A stretch of DNA of 64,000 nucleotides from Buttiauxella sp. A111 (lineage in GTDB: Bacteria; Pseudomonadota; Gammaproteobacteria; Enterobacterales; Enterobacteriaceae). This document shows, piece by piece, positions 17,465-27,449 of the stretch; position 1 is the first letter of the stretch, and each line of letters begins with the position of its first letter. A program made the translations under genes and the position numbers. The DNA lies in contig NZ_BJFN01000001.1 of NCBI RefSeq assembly GCF_014189855.1, positions 1,240,001 through 1,304,000 on the forward strand, given 5' to 3'. Below the pieces are notes generated by a model. The model ran no database searches. It saw only the letters and a program-made list of their open reading frames with translations, and had not been told where the DNA came from.

Positions 17465-19702
17465 CTATGTCTCAACTTTCTGCGTAAGAAGTGACTCAAG
17501 CGGTCGCGGATGCCCAATCAAATACCCCTGAATATAATCGATGCCCAGGCTTTGCACGGCGGCTTTGATCTGTTCACTTTCAACATACTCCGCCACCAGC
17601 TGCATCTTTTTTATCCGTGCCAACTGGCAGATAGAATCCACAATCTGATAATCCAGGCTACTAGTCAGCATATTGCGAATAAAGCTGCCGTCGATTTTGA
17701 GGATGTCCGCGCTGATATCTTTCAGGCGTGCATAACTGGCATAGCCCGTGCCAAAATCGTCAATCGCAACCCGGCATCCCATATTTTGCAATGCGGTCAA
17801 CGTCGCATTAACTTGCTCAATATTGGTTAATGCGTTGCTTTCAGTAATTTCGAAAATAAGTTGCCAGGGTTCTATGTTGTAGCATTTCAACAAGCGTTTC
17901 ACTTCGCCTGCAAACTGTAAACGCCCCACTGACGCCGGTGTTAAGTTAATCGAAAAGCGGCTACCGGGAAGCTGTTCCCGATGGTTATCCATGAATGTTA
18001 ATGTGGCTTCTAATACCCATTTGTCGATTTTAGAAGATAAGCCAAATTCGTGTGCGACTGACAAAAATGCGTCAGGCATAAACAGATTATCTCCTTCGTT
18101 ATCGCCCTTCATACGCAGCAAAATTTCATGATACGTATCACCGCGAACCCCTTCGATTCGCTGCACCATCAAGACGAAATTCCCGGTATCAATCGCTGCC
18201 TGCAAGCGGTTCATCATCGCCACTTTATTTCTCACCGCGTTCTGCACGTGGTTTGATCCCTGCTGCTGCAAGCTTTCTGGTTTTGAGGTTGAAAGCGACA
18301 AATCAGCCATGGTGCTGAGTTCGCCTAGCAGGTAGTAAATGTGTGTCACAGGCTGGCGAACGTGGCAATAACTGATGCCCACTTGTGGCTGCATCGCCAT
18401 CCCGTCCCACATAAAGCGGAACTGTTTCACATGCTGGTCAAGAGACTCAATGCGCTCATGATACGAGTCATAATTCACGCGCACGGCCAATTCATGGCCT
18501 GACAGGTGATAAACATCTTCGTTATCGGTCAAAAAGGGTTGCAGATAATCATTGAGCTGCTGCTTATATTGGATACGAAGTTGCACCCCGTAGTTACGCC
18601 CTAAAAGCTCAAGTTCAGGCACCCGCAAAAAAGCTAACGCTGACCATGGATGACGGGATAAATCACGGTTAAGCGCCCGCAGATTCGCCATTTGTACGAT
18701 GGGGTCAATAAATGCCACTCGGCGCGCTTTTCTGTGCAAAAAGCGCTGGCGAGTCGTGACAACCGCCATGAGATAAATGGTCATAGAGAACACGGCGTAG
18801 CAAGATGAAGCGATCGCCAGATGGAGTTGGAAGCCCATGTAAGCCGGCAAATAGTTATAAAAGCCGCTGCACAGGATGGTTAAAATAATGGTCCAACTTG
18901 TCGTGATAAACAGGAACCCAAAACGCATCGCACCCCACAACATCAGCGGCAGGATCAACGTAAGTGTGTAATCAGTGGTGAAAATGGTGCTGGCACCATT
19001 ATTGGGTACCAGCAGCAGGCTAATCAACAGGACGACCAGTGCGGCCCAAAGTGCCATCTCAGTTTTCGTCACGCCGGTCTGCATTTGAGCTTTCATCCGC
19101 GAAACAAACGAGAAAGCAAAACGCGGGTTACGGCACATTCGAATGACGGTATAGAAGAATGGCATCCCTGTTAAACAACCAATCAGGACCGCCTGGAAAT
19201 TGATTAACGTCCGTGCATGTAGCAGGCTTTCCACGCTACTACTGCCCGCATCAGCGTACCAACCAAAGAAAACCCCCAGTTGATAGATAGCCACAAATAT
19301 CAAAGAGTTGACTAATACCAACCAAACCATGCGTTGTGCCGTAAGGGTAATGGCACCAAACATGATAGAGCTACGCCTGGGAACAAAAATATGATAGCCG
19401 CCCCAGCTTATCGTGATGGGAATTAAGAAATGAATCACTGCCATTAACGGGGCGAACTCACCACGCAACGGGATAAAGTAGATGAGTAGTGCAAGAATAA
19501 TTCCCGGCAGGGCTGACCATGCGAAAACCAACATCAAAGCGGTCATCAAACCCAGTGGCATATAGACCAGGAACACTCGCCCGCCATCCATAACGGTTTG
19601 GGCGTTACACCACATGGCTATGGGAAGTAAAATACTCGGGAGCACCAAAGGAAGCGCCCACCATTTGTCCTTAGATTTCTTATACCAGCTTGCCAGATAC
19701 AT
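17465..19702 (-). CDS. pdeA: Cyclic-di-GMP phosphodiesterase PdeA (YfgF)
   Basis: A 745-residue inner-membrane protein. It has an N-terminal MASE1-type sensor with about eight to ten membrane helices (residues 15-320), a degenerate GGDEF domain (GGDEF replaced by SGHEL) and a C-terminal EAL domain. In the EAL domain the signature reads EIL, but EITES, IDDFGTGYASY, ILKIDGSF and VAEYVES are present, so c-di-GMP hydrolysis is plausible. Length and architecture match E. coli YfgF (747), linked in the literature to oxygen-dependent behaviour. It is convergent with ppx. Confidence 0.93.
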   Translation of the reverse strand: MYLASWYKKSKDKWWALPLVLPSILLPIAMWCNAQTVMDGGRVFLVYMPLGLMTALMLVFAWSALPGIILALLIYFIPLRGEFAPLMAVIHFLIPITISWGGYHIFVPRRSSIMFGAITLTAQRMVWLVLVNSLIFVAIYQLGVFFGWYADAGSSSVESLLHARTLINFQAVLIGCLTGMPFFYTVIRMCRNPRFAFSFVSRMKAQMQTGVTKTEMALWAALVVLLISLLLVPNNGASTIFTTDYTLTLILPLMLWGAMRFGFLFITTSWTIILTILCSGFYNYLPAYMGFQLHLAIASSCYAVFSMTIYLMAVVTTRQRFLHRKARRVAFIDPIVQMANLRALNRDLSRHPWSALAFLRVPELELLGRNYGVQLRIQYKQQLNDYLQPFLTDNEDVYHLSGHELAVRVNYDSYHERIESLDQHVKQFRFMWDGMAMQPQVGISYCHVRQPVTHIYYLLGELSTMADLSLSTSKPESLQQQGSNHVQNAVRNKVAMMNRLQAAIDTGNFVLMVQRIEGVRGDTYHEILLRMKGDNEGDNLFMPDAFLSVAHEFGLSSKIDKWVLEATLTFMDNHREQLPGSRFSINLTPASVGRLQFAGEVKRLLKCYNIEPWQLIFEITESNALTNIEQVNATLTALQNMGCRVAIDDFGTGYASYARLKDISADILKIDGSFIRNMLTSSLDYQIVDSICQLARIKKMQLVAEYVESEQIKAAVQSLGIDYIQGYLIGHPRPLESLLTQKVET

Positions 19703-20049
19703 TCGTTATCGCCAAAAACCCTGTCATCCAGCGTGGGTAAAATTCGAACAGGAATCCAGCCTGGCCGATAAAACCATATTGCTATGGGGTAGAGTGCCGA
19801 TTTTAGTTAGGGAGGAGCTTACTAAGATGATCTACATCAATTTTTGCCGGAGTTTTAATTTCTTTAGTAAAGAAATTAAAATAAATACTGGGTATATATT
19901 AATCAACTAAAATTAAGAAATGTTTATATAACAAGGGTGAATGTTTCCGCGAGCAACTCTGAGATGTCCTGGAATTGACCTTCGGGCACCACTGTGTATA
20001 AATACCACCGTCGCCCGCGGTTGACGGGTAAACATCAAGGATCATTTGC
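19703..20049. promoter_or_regulatory. pdeA/yfgG intergenic region
   Basis: This 347-bp AT-rich stretch holds the divergent promoters of pdeA and yfgG. Its most striking part is a perfect palindrome at 19853-19881. I see no RNA gene and no convincing small reading frame. Confidence 0.45.
19853..19881. repeat. Perfect 29-bp AT-rich palindrome
   Basis: Two 14-base arms, TTTTAATTTCTTTA and its exact complement, flank a single central G. It lies about 170 bp upstream of yfgG and about 150 bp upstream of pdeA. It could be an operator or an intrinsic hairpin; there is no GC-rich stem. Confidence 0.6.
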
Positions 20050-20238
20050 GTGACACAGGTTACGAGTATGCGAAGACGACATAAGTTTAACAATCGTATG
20101 ACCCGCATTATTCTGCTCATCAGTTTTCTCTTCCTTTTTGGCCGTTTTGTCTACTCTGCCATCGGTGCCTGGTACCATCATCAGGACAAAGTAGAAGCAC
20201 AGCAAAGCAGTCTGTCAGTGGATAACACCAACCGGTAA
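20050..20238 (+). CDS. yfgG: Small membrane protein YfgG
   Basis: A 62-residue protein that I recognise by full-length similarity to E. coli YfgG (63 residues). A basic N-terminus (SMRRRHKFNNRMTR) precedes one membrane helix (IILLISFLFLFGRFVYSAIGAW) and a short hydrophilic tail. The arrangement predicts a single-pass inner-membrane protein, N-terminus inside by the positive-inside rule. Translation starts at GTG (20050) after AAGGATC. It sits beside pdeA as in E. coli. Its biochemical function cannot be inferred from the sequence. Confidence 0.85.
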   Translation: MTQVTSMRRRHKFNNRMTRIILLISFLFLFGRFVYSAIGAWYHHQDKVEAQQSSLSVDNTNR

Positions 20239-20314
20239 ATCCTTCTTTTAATTAAAATTAATAACACTGCCTTCCAGACGGTGAGATTTTTTACGCCTGA
20301 ATTTCAGATACCCA

Positions 20315-21226
20315 TTACTCATTTTCCAACCAACCGATGAAAAACTCGCTGAACATGGAAACCTGTAGCGGCTGAAAACGGCGCTGCGGATAAACAAACT
20401 GTAACCCCACCTGTTTTTTGTCATGGCGACTAAAACCAATAAAACTGTCTGCCAGCAGCACTTTTAGCCGCCCCTGTTCCACATCACGTTTGACGTCCCA
20501 CCAGGATTTGCTGGCTATTCCCGCACCGGACAAAACCCATTGCCGCAACAACGCGCCATCATCACATACCATTGCTGGCGTCACGCGCACGCTTCGCTTT
20601 TCCCCATCACTCTCAAAGCGCCACTCATTCATCAACGTTCCCCTTCGTTCCATTATCAGGCAACGATGCGAAGCCAGATCATCCACGGAGTGTGGCTCGC
20701 CATGGGCAGCAAGGTAAGCAGGTGACGCCACCAAAACCCGATAGTTTTGCCTGATGACTTTCGTCACCAGATTGCTGTCCGGCAAATTGCCAAAGCGGAT
20801 GCTCATATCCAGTCGTAAGGAAATCAAATCCACCACATCTTCGCTAAGGTATAGCGAGCTTTTTACTTCCGGATGCTGGCGGGAAAAATCGAGTAACGCC
20901 GGTGAGAGATACTGTCGCCCAAAATCAGAAGGGGCAGCAATGCGAAGAGTGCCGCTTAACACGCCCTCTTTTTGCATCAGCGTTGATTCCGCCTGCTCCA
21001 TTTCCTCTAACACGCGAAGCGCGGCGTAGTAAAACCCCTCCCCGGCACGGGTTAACGCAATCGCTCGGGTGGAACGATTAAAAAAGCGCGTTTGATAACG
21101 TTCTTCCAATGCCTTCAGCCGCGCAGTCATGGTCGCGGGCGATAAGTTCATCCGTCGGCCTGCGGCCGCTAATCCCCCCGCTTCTGCCACCGCCACCAGC
21201 AATGCCATATCTTCCAGCTTACCCAT
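20315..21226 (-). CDS. LysR-family transcriptional regulator
   Basis: A 303-residue LysR regulator. The N-terminal winged helix-turn-helix is GGLAAAGRRMNLSPATMTARLKALE (residues 17-41). It is followed by the linker helix and the periplasmic-binding-protein-like effector domain. The sequence resembles the CrgA/aaeR-type subgroup (RTGEGFYYAALRVLEEMEQAE-like region). It is divergent from an Old Yellow Enzyme gene across 101 bp, the usual LysR arrangement, so it very likely controls that gene in response to an electrophile or quinone. The pair occupies the place of yfgH-yfgI in E. coli. Confidence 0.88.
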   Translation of the reverse strand: MGKLEDMALLVAVAEAGGLAAAGRRMNLSPATMTARLKALEERYQTRFFNRSTRAIALTRAGEGFYYAALRVLEEMEQAESTLMQKEGVLSGTLRIAAPSDFGRQYLSPALLDFSRQHPEVKSSLYLSEDVVDLISLRLDMSIRFGNLPDSNLVTKVIRQNYRVLVASPAYLAAHGEPHSVDDLASHRCLIMERRGTLMNEWRFESDGEKRSVRVTPAMVCDDGALLRQWVLSGAGIASKSWWDVKRDVEQGRLKVLLADSFIGFSRHDKKQVGLQFVYPQRRFQPLQVSMFSEFFIGWLENE

Positions 21227-21327
21227 TATTCTAATTTCCTGAATAGAGAATCAGATTTCAATGCCATTATCAAAACGACAAAGGCCCCGTAAAGTCAATG
21301 CATCGTTAACTATGTCGGAGTCGAAAA

Positions 21328-22437
21328 ATGAAATCACGCCACCTGTTTGAGGCCACTCGCGTTGGGTCAATTGAAACCCGTAGCCGTATTGTCATGGCCC
21401 CCATGACACGCTCACGCTCCGCACAGCCGGGCAATATCCCGACCGCGATGATGGCGATGTATTATCAGCAACGTGCAAGTGCTGGGCTTATCATCACCGA
21501 AGCGACACAAATTTCTCCGCAGGGTCAGGGCTATTCCTGGACGCCAGGTATCCACTCGCCAGAGCAGATTCGCGGCTGGCGTCAGGTAACCGACGCGGTT
21601 CATCAGGTAAACGGAAAAATAATCTCGCAACTGTGGCACGTCGGGCGCATGTCCCATGAAAGTTTTCACGCTGACGGAAAGCCAGTTGCACCTTCAGCAC
21701 TTTCACCGGATGCGCAAGTTTGGGTGGTGGGCAGTGATGGCGTTGGCCGAATGGTTAACAGCCCTGTTCCTCGCGAATTGACACATGACGATATTCGTCA
21801 GGTGGTTGCCGATTACCGCCAGGCGGCACTCAACGCTATTGATGCCGGTTTTGACGGCGTAGAAGTCCACGGCGGAAACGGCTATTTGATCGATCAGTTC
21901 CTGCGCCGCACCTCCAACCAGCGCACCGACGAATATGGTGGCAGCCTGACCAATCGCGTGCGCTTCGCACAAGAAGTGCTGGCAGCCATTAGTGATGCTA
22001 TTGGTGCAGACAGAACGGGTATCCGCCTTGCCCCGTTTATTACTCAGCGTGGCATGGACGATCCGCAGGCCATTGAAGCGATTCTGAGCCTTGCTGCCTG
22101 GTGTGAACAAAAAGGTATTGCCTTCGTCCATCTGGCAGAAGCTGACTGGGATGATGCACCTCAGGTGCCGTATGAGTTTCGTGAAACGCTTCGCGCGACC
22201 TTCAGCGGGGCCATTATCGTCGCGGGGAATTATACCCAGGAGAAAGCGGAAGAGCTGCTGAGCGCAGGGGTTGTGGATTTGATTGCTTTCGGCCGTCCAT
22301 TTATTGCCAACCCGGATTTCCCACGCCGTCTTGCGGAAAACCTACCGCTGGCACCTATCAGCAATCCAGCCGCCTTATTTGGTGGCAAAGAAGCTGGCTA
22401 TACCGACTATCCCGCCTGGTCTTCAAGCGAGGTATAA
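21328..22437 (+). CDS. Old Yellow Enzyme family alkene reductase
   Basis: A 369-residue FMN-dependent NAD(P)H oxidoreductase of the NemA/OYE class. The FMN-binding MAPMTRSRS segment is at residues 23-31. The substrate-anchoring H-x-x-N pair and the proton-donor tyrosine are in VHGGNGYLIDQFL near residue 180. The phosphate-binding LIAFGRPFIANPDFP is near residue 325. Such enzymes reduce activated C=C bonds of enals, maleimides or nitro compounds; the natural substrate cannot be told. A TCGGAGTCG ribosome-binding site precedes ATG. The divergent LysR gene is the likely regulator. Confidence 0.9.
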   Translation: MKSRHLFEATRVGSIETRSRIVMAPMTRSRSAQPGNIPTAMMAMYYQQRASAGLIITEATQISPQGQGYSWTPGIHSPEQIRGWRQVTDAVHQVNGKIISQLWHVGRMSHESFHADGKPVAPSALSPDAQVWVVGSDGVGRMVNSPVPRELTHDDIRQVVADYRQAALNAIDAGFDGVEVHGGNGYLIDQFLRRTSNQRTDEYGGSLTNRVRFAQEVLAAISDAIGADRTGIRLAPFITQRGMDDPQAIEAILSLAAWCEQKGIAFVHLAEADWDDAPQVPYEFRETLRATFSGAIIVAGNYTQEKAEELLSAGVVDLIAFGRPFIANPDFPRRLAENLPLAPISNPAALFGGKEAGYTDYPAWSSSEV

Positions 22438-22442
22438 ATGAC

Positions 22443-22473
22443 ATAAAAAAACCCTCTGTAAAAACAGAGGGTT
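22443..22473 (-). terminator. Terminator of guaBA
   Basis: A perfect 10-bp stem (AACCCTCTGT with ACAGAGGGTT) around AAAA is followed on the minus strand by TTTTTT. It lies about 37 bp after the guaA stop. It can also slow readthrough from the convergent OYE gene. Confidence 0.85.
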
Positions 22474-22509
22474 GATATTCAGTACAACGCGTTACTCGTT
22501 AATGGGAAA

Positions 22510-24087
22510 TTATTCCCACTCGATAGTCGCTGGCGGTTTGCCAGAAATATCGTAAACCACGCGGGAAATGCCATTCACTTCGTTGATGATGCGGTTGGAT
22601 ACACGGCCAAGGAAATCGTAAGGCAGGTGTGCCCAATGTGCAGTCATAAAGTCGATGGTTTCCACAGCACGCAGTGAAACAACCCAATCGTATTTACGGC
22701 CATCACCCATCACGCCAACAGAACGCACCGGCAGGAACACAGTGAACGCTTGGCTGACTTTGTTGTAGAGATCTGCTTTATGCAGCTCTTCAATAAAGAT
22801 GGCATCGGCACGGCGCAGCAGGTCGCAATACTCTTTCTTCACTTCGCCCAACACGCGCACACCAAGACCTGGCCCTGGGAACGGGTGACGGTACAGCATG
22901 TCGTATGGCAAGCCCAGTTCCAGACCGATTTTGCGCACTTCGTCTTTGAACAGCTCACGCAGTGGCTCAACCAGACCCATCTTCATCTCTTTCGGCAGGC
23001 CGCCCACGTTGTGGTGAGATTTGATGACGTGTGCTTTACCGGTAGCAGAGGCCGCAGATTCAATAACGTCAGGGTAAATAGTGCCCTGCGCCAGCCACTT
23101 CACGTCTTCAAGTTTCAGTGCTTCTTCATCGAAGACTTCAACAAACACGCGGCCGATGATTTTACGTTTCGCTTCTGGATCGTTCTCTCCCGCCAACGCG
23201 GACAGGAAACGCTCTTCGCCTTCAACGTGAACAATGTTCAGACCGAAGTGGTCACCAAACATATCCATAACTTGCTGAGCTTCGTTCAAACGCAACAGAC
23301 CGTTATCCACGAAGACGCAGGTCAGACGATCGCCAATTGCACGGTGCAGCAGCATTGCGGTCACGGAAGAATCCACGCCACCGGACAGGCCAAGAATGAC
23401 TTTGTCGTTGCCCACTTGTTCACGCAGACGAACAATCGCGTCTTCAATGATTTTTGCTGGTGTCCACAGCGCTTCGCAGCCGCAGATATCCAGTACAAAA
23501 CGCTCCAGCAAACGCTGGCCCTGACGGGTATGGGTCACTTCCGGGTGGAACTGCACGCCATAAAAACGTTTTTCTTCGTTTGCCATAATAGCGAACGGAC
23601 AGGTTTCGGTGCTGGCAACAGTAACGAAGTCAGAAGGGATCGCGGTGACTTTATCGCCGTGACTCATCCAGACATCCAACAGCGGTTTGCCATCGGCACT
23701 CAGTGAATCCTCAATGCCGCGAACCAGGGCGCTGTCGGTTTTGACTTCAACCTGCGCATAGCCAAACTCGCGCTCGGTAGAAGATTCTACGTGGCCGCCA
23801 AGCTGCATTGCCATGGTCTGCATGCCGTAGCACACACCAAATACTGGCACGCCTGCGGTAAAGACATATTCAGGTGCACGTGGGCTATTGTGCTCAGTCG
23901 TACTTTCCGGTCCACCAGAAAGAATGATACCGCTTGGATTAAATTCACGAATTTGTGCTTCAGTGACATCCCATGCCCACAGTTCACAGTAAACGCCTAG
24001 CTCACGTACGCGGCGCGCAACAAGTTGAGTGTACTGAGAACCGAAATCGAGGATAAGTATGCGATGTTTATGGATGTTTTCCGTCAT
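22510..24087 (-). CDS. guaA: GMP synthase (glutamine-hydrolysing)
   Basis: A 525-residue enzyme that aminates XMP to GMP. The N-terminal class I glutamine amidotransferase has its catalytic Cys in [16 protein letters not shown] near residue 86 and the His-Glu pair in [10 protein letters not shown]. The ATP-pyrophosphatase loop [14 protein letters not shown] is near residue 234. The C-terminal dimerisation domain ends in [10 protein letters not shown]. Length equals E. coli GuaA. It follows guaB by 68 bp in the guaBA operon. Confidence 0.99.
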   Translation of the reverse strand: MTENIHKHRILILDFGSQYTQLVARRVRELGVYCELWAWDVTEAQIREFNPSGIILSGGPESTTEHNSPRAPEYVFTAGVPVFGVCYGMQTMAMQLGGHVESSTEREFGYAQVEVKTDSALVRGIEDSLSADGKPLLDVWMSHGDKVTAIPSDFVTVASTETCPFAIMANEEKRFYGVQFHPEVTHTRQGQRLLERFVLDICGCEALWTPAKIIEDAIVRLREQVGNDKVILGLSGGVDSSVTAMLLHRAIGDRLTCVFVDNGLLRLNEAQQVMDMFGDHFGLNIVHVEGEERFLSALAGENDPEAKRKIIGRVFVEVFDEEALKLEDVKWLAQGTIYPDVIESAASATGKAHVIKSHHNVGGLPKEMKMGLVEPLRELFKDEVRKIGLELGLPYDMLYRHPFPGPGLGVRVLGEVKKEYCDLLRRADAIFIEELHKADLYNKVSQAFTVFLPVRSVGVMGDGRKYDWVVSLRAVETIDFMTAHWAHLPYDFLGRVSNRIINEVNGISRVVYDISGKPPATIEWE

Positions 24088-24155
24088 TGACGCTTATTCC
24101 GAGGCAAGTGAAACAGGTAAAGAGAATCGCCCAACACAAAGTTGGGCGAGGAGAA

Positions 24156-25622
24156 TCAGGAGCCCATACGGTAGTTCGGGGACTCTTTAGTAATCGTCAC
24201 ATCGTGGACGTGACTTTCCTGAATGCCCGCACCGCTGATGCGTACAAATTCCGCTTTAGTACGCAGTTCATTGATGGTACCACAGCCGGTCAGACCCATA
24301 CAGGAACGCAGGCCGCCCATTTGCTGGTGAACGATCTCTTTCAGACGACCTTTGTAAGCCACACGGCCTTCGATACCTTCCGGTACCAGTTTGTCAGCGG
24401 CGTTGTCAGTCTGGAAGTAACGGTCTGAAGAACCTTTGGACATCGCGCCCAGAGAGCCCATACCGCGGTAGGATTTGAAAGAACGACCCTGGTAAAGTTC
24501 GATTTCCCCAGGAGATTCTTCAGTCCCTGCCAGCATACCGCCAACCATGACCGCAGATGCACCCGCAGCGATGGCTTTTGCGATATCACCTGAGAAGCGG
24601 ATTCCGCCATCAGCGATAACAGTGATACCCGTACCTTCCAGCGCTTCAACAGCATCAGCAACGGCCGTAATTTGTGGAACGCCCACACCCGTTACGATAC
24701 GAGTGGTACAGATAGAACCAGGACCGATACCAACTTTCACAGCGCTTACGCCAGCTTCAGCCAGCGCACGGGCGCCAGCGGCTGTTGCCACGTTACCGCC
24801 AATGATTTGCAGGTCAGGATATTTCGCGCGGGTATCGCGAATACGTTGCAGAACACCTTCGGAATGCCCATGAGAGGAGTCAATCAGTAAAACGTCGACA
24901 CCAGCAGCGACCAGAGCGTCAATACGCTCTTCGTTGCCCGCACCTGCGCCTACTGCCGCCCCAACACGCAAACGTCCCTGCTCGTCTTTACAGGCGTTAG
25001 GTTTACGTTCAGCTTTCTGGAAGTCTTTTACGGTGATCATACCGCGCAGATGGAAGTTAGCGTCTACAACCAGCGCTTTCTCAACACGTTTTTCGTGCAT
25101 TTTGGACAGCACAACATCACGCGCTTCGCCTTCTTTCACGGTAACCAGACGCTCTTTCGGAGTCATGTACACGCTAACAGGCTGGTTCAGGTCGGTCACA
25201 AAACGCACGTCACGACCGGTGATGATACCTACCAGTTCGTTTTCTTCGGTAACAACCGGGTAACCGGCGAAACCGTTACGGGCGGTAAGTTCTTTAACTT
25301 CGTGCAAAGTGGTCGTCGGCAATACGGTCTGTGGGTCAGTCACAACGCCACTTTCGTGTTTTTTCACGCGTTTGACTTCATCAGCCTGGCGCTCAATCGA
25401 CATGTTTTTGTGAATGAAACCAAGTCCACCTTCCTGAGCCAATGCGATGGCCAGACGGGCTTCCGTTACGGTATCCATTGCTGCGGAGAGCATAGGGATA
25501 TTCAAACGAATAGTTTTGGTCAGTTGGGTGCTGAGATCAGCCGTGTTAGGCAGAACTGTAGAGTGAGCTGGAACGAGGAGAACGTCATCAAACGTTAGTG
25601 CTTCTTTAGCGATTCGTAGCAT
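24156..25622 (-). CDS. guaB: IMP dehydrogenase
   Basis: A 488-residue NAD-dependent enzyme converting IMP to XMP, the first step to GMP. The catalytic cysteine is in [16 protein letters not shown] near residue 305. The CBS-domain pair occupies about residues 95-205, interrupting the TIM barrel. The IMP-binding [10 protein letters not shown] is also present. Length equals E. coli GuaB. It is the promoter-proximal gene of guaBA and is divergent from xseA. Confidence 0.99.
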   Translation of the reverse strand: MLRIAKEALTFDDVLLVPAHSTVLPNTADLSTQLTKTIRLNIPMLSAAMDTVTEARLAIALAQEGGLGFIHKNMSIERQADEVKRVKKHESGVVTDPQTVLPTTTLHEVKELTARNGFAGYPVVTEENELVGIITGRDVRFVTDLNQPVSVYMTPKERLVTVKEGEARDVVLSKMHEKRVEKALVVDANFHLRGMITVKDFQKAERKPNACKDEQGRLRVGAAVGAGAGNEERIDALVAAGVDVLLIDSSHGHSEGVLQRIRDTRAKYPDLQIIGGNVATAAGARALAEAGVSAVKVGIGPGSICTTRIVTGVGVPQITAVADAVEALEGTGITVIADGGIRFSGDIAKAIAAGASAVMVGGMLAGTEESPGEIELYQGRSFKSYRGMGSLGAMSKGSSDRYFQTDNAADKLVPEGIEGRVAYKGRLKEIVHQQMGGLRSCMGLTGCGTINELRTKAEFVRISGAGIQESHVHDVTITKESPNYRMGS

Positions 25623-25673
25623 GGCAATATCTCAACCTGGGGTGAATGAGAACAGATAAAATATTGCCGCGGC

Positions 25674-25702
25674 ATTATACAGAGCGTAAGCGATTGCATC
25701 CA
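25674..25702 (-). promoter_or_regulatory. guaB promoter
   Basis: On the minus strand a perfect TATAAT (25679-25674) is preceded at 17 bp by TGGATG (25702-25697). It is followed by a GC-rich discriminator (GCCGCGGC). An A-rich stretch before the -35 resembles an UP element. This layout fits the growth-rate and stringent control known for the E. coli guaB promoter. Confidence 0.75.
25686..25697. promoter_or_regulatory. Weak PurR-like box in the guaB promoter
   Basis: The minus-strand sequence GCAATCGCTTAC matches the PurR core GCAAACGTTTGC at nine of twelve positions and lies in the spacer of the guaB promoter. This is where PurR represses guaBA in E. coli. Confidence 0.5.
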
Positions 25703-25776
25703 CACTTTTTTCACAAAACACCTTGCCAAGTGCGATATGAAAGGTACTATCGACCGAATAACTTGCTGATTTAAAA

Positions 25777-25792
25777 TTTGATCCAGGTCACA
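25777..25792. promoter_or_regulatory. CRP-like site between xseA and guaB
   Basis: TTTGA-N6-TCACA matches the CRP consensus at nine of ten positions. Its last base is the first base of the xseA start codon. Its distance from the guaB promoter is close to that of the CRP site described for E. coli guaB (about -117), so control of guaB is more likely than of xseA. Confidence 0.55.
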
Positions 25793-27174
25793 TGCCAACG
25801 ATAAATACCCCTTCAATTTTTACCGTCAGCCGTCTCAATCAGACGGTCCGCATGCTGCTGGAACAAGAAATGGGGCAAGTCTGGATCAGCGGTGAAATTT
25901 CCAACTTTACCCAACCTGCTTCCGGTCATTGGTACTTCACGCTCAAAGACGATACCGCACAAATTCGCGGCGCCATGTTTCGCAACAGCAATCGACGCGT
26001 CACCTTCCGCCCGCAACACGGGCAACAGGTTTTGGTGCGCGCCACTCTTACGCTGTATGAGCCGCGTGGTGATTACCAGATAATCGTTGAAAGTATGCAG
26101 CCTGCAGGTGAAGGGTTATTACAGCAGCAATACGAAGAACTGAAGCAGCGTCTCACCGAAGAAGGGTTGTTTGAGCAGATTCATAAACAACCGCTGCCGA
26201 CGCCTGCGCACCAGGTCGGGGTGATTACCTCAAAAACCGGTGCCGCACTGCATGACATTCTGCATGTACTAAAACGTCGCGATCCTTCCCTGCCAGTCAT
26301 CATATACCCAACTGCCGTGCAAGGTACTGATGCGCCGCTGCAAATCGTTCGCGCGATTGAACTGGCAAACCTGCGCAAAGAGTGTGATGTGCTGATTGTG
26401 GGGCGTGGCGGTGGTTCGCTGGAAGATTTATGGAGCTTTAACGATGAACGCGTTGCTCGCGCTATTTTCACGAGCCAAATTCCGGTAGTTAGCGCCGTAG
26501 GGCATGAAACTGACGTCACGATCGCCGATTTTGTGGCAGATGTTCGTGCACCGACCCCTTCGGCTGCCGCAGAGATTGTCAGCCGTAATCAGCTCGAATT
26601 ACTGCGCCAGCTTCAGTCCCAGCAACAACGTATGGAAATGGCGATGGATTACTACCTCGCCCAGCGTTCGCAGCGCTTCACACGCCTGCATCATCGTTTA
26701 CAGCAACAGCACCCGCAGTTGCGTTTAGCACGCCAACAAACCACGCTAGAGCGCTTACAGCAGCGTCTGAATATCGCAATGGATGCGAAACTGCGACGTA
26801 CCTCGCAACAACAGCAACGTTTGATGCAGCGCTTAAATCAGCAACAACCGCAGCCACGTATTCACCGCGCCCAAACTCGTTTGCAACAGCTTGAATATCG
26901 TTTATCGCAGGTTGTGACTGCGCGGCTGAACAATACTCGTCAGCGATTTGGCACTGCTATCGCACAGCTTGAAGCAGTCAGCCCGCTGGCAACGCTTGCG
27001 CGTGGTTATAGCGTGACAACTGCAACCGACGGCAAAGTGCTGAAGAAGACAAAACAGGTACATTCCGGGGATACGCTAACGACGCGTCTGGAAGATGGTT
27101 GGGTGGAAAGCCAGGTCACCGGCATTACACCGGTGAAACCTAAACGCACGCGCAAAACAGCGGCGAAAAGCTAA
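25792..27174 (+). CDS. xseA: Exodeoxyribonuclease VII large subunit
   Basis: A 460-residue single-strand DNA exonuclease subunit. An N-terminal OB fold ([25 protein letters not shown], residues 24-48) is followed by the catalytic domain. That domain contains [38 protein letters not shown] and [17 protein letters not shown]. Next comes a long Gln- and Arg-rich coiled coil (residues 265-385) that binds XseB, and a short C-terminal segment. It is slightly longer than the E. coli protein (456). The partner xseB is not in this window. Confidence 0.98.
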   Translation: MPTINTPSIFTVSRLNQTVRMLLEQEMGQVWISGEISNFTQPASGHWYFTLKDDTAQIRGAMFRNSNRRVTFRPQHGQQVLVRATLTLYEPRGDYQIIVESMQPAGEGLLQQQYEELKQRLTEEGLFEQIHKQPLPTPAHQVGVITSKTGAALHDILHVLKRRDPSLPVIIYPTAVQGTDAPLQIVRAIELANLRKECDVLIVGRGGGSLEDLWSFNDERVARAIFTSQIPVVSAVGHETDVTIADFVADVRAPTPSAAAEIVSRNQLELLRQLQSQQQRMEMAMDYYLAQRSQRFTRLHHRLQQQHPQLRLARQQTTLERLQQRLNIAMDAKLRRTSQQQQRLMQRLNQQQPQPRIHRAQTRLQQLEYRLSQVVTARLNNTRQRFGTAIAQLEAVSPLATLARGYSVTTATDGKVLKKTKQVHSGDTLTTRLEDGWVESQVTGITPVKPKRTRKTAAKS

Positions 27175-27177
27175 AAC

Positions 27178-27399
27178 TTAGTCAGCAACAGGCACGAATT
27201 CGACGCGTTTTTTCGAAATCAATCCGTGGCCGTTCTGGCAGAAATAGTCAACGGCACCGCACGCTTTTAAAACTTCCAGCGGCTTGTGGCAATCCGGGCA
27301 GCGGGCTTCAATATTGAAGTCCTTTTTGCAGCTTTCGCAATGTGCACCGTTGTCAGTTGCTACCAGCGGTTTAGCGCAAATTGGGCAATTGAGTTCCAT
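27178..27399 (-). CDS. yfgJ: Zinc-ribbon protein YfgJ
   Basis: A 73-residue protein with four Cys-rich knuckles: CPIC, CESC, CPDC and CGAVDYFC. This pattern predicts two zinc ribbons. It matches the E. coli YfgJ family (DUF1407), whose function is not established. It is convergent with xseA with only three bases between stops, and has the same orientation as der. An AGGAGAG ribosome-binding site precedes ATG. Confidence 0.88.
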   Translation of the reverse strand: MELNCPICAKPLVATDNGAHCESCKKDFNIEARCPDCHKPLEVLKACGAVDYFCQNGHGLISKKRVEFVPVAD

Positions 27400-27414
27400 A
27401 ATCTCTCCTCAAAA

Positions 27415-27444
27415 CAAAATAAAACGGGAGCATTTCGCTCCCGT
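27415..27444 (-). terminator. Terminator after der
   Basis: A perfect 8-bp stem (ACGGGAGC with GCTCCCGT) with a 5-base loop is followed on the minus strand by TTTTATTTTG. It separates der from yfgJ. Confidence 0.82.
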
Positions 27445-27449
27445 ATCAA

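Noticed and set aside
22750-23706. A 318-codon open frame on plus, opposite guaA
   Set aside because: It is antisense to a complete, highly conserved gene, has no ribosome-binding site and translates into a His/Gln/Phe-rich sequence typical of an antisense shadow.
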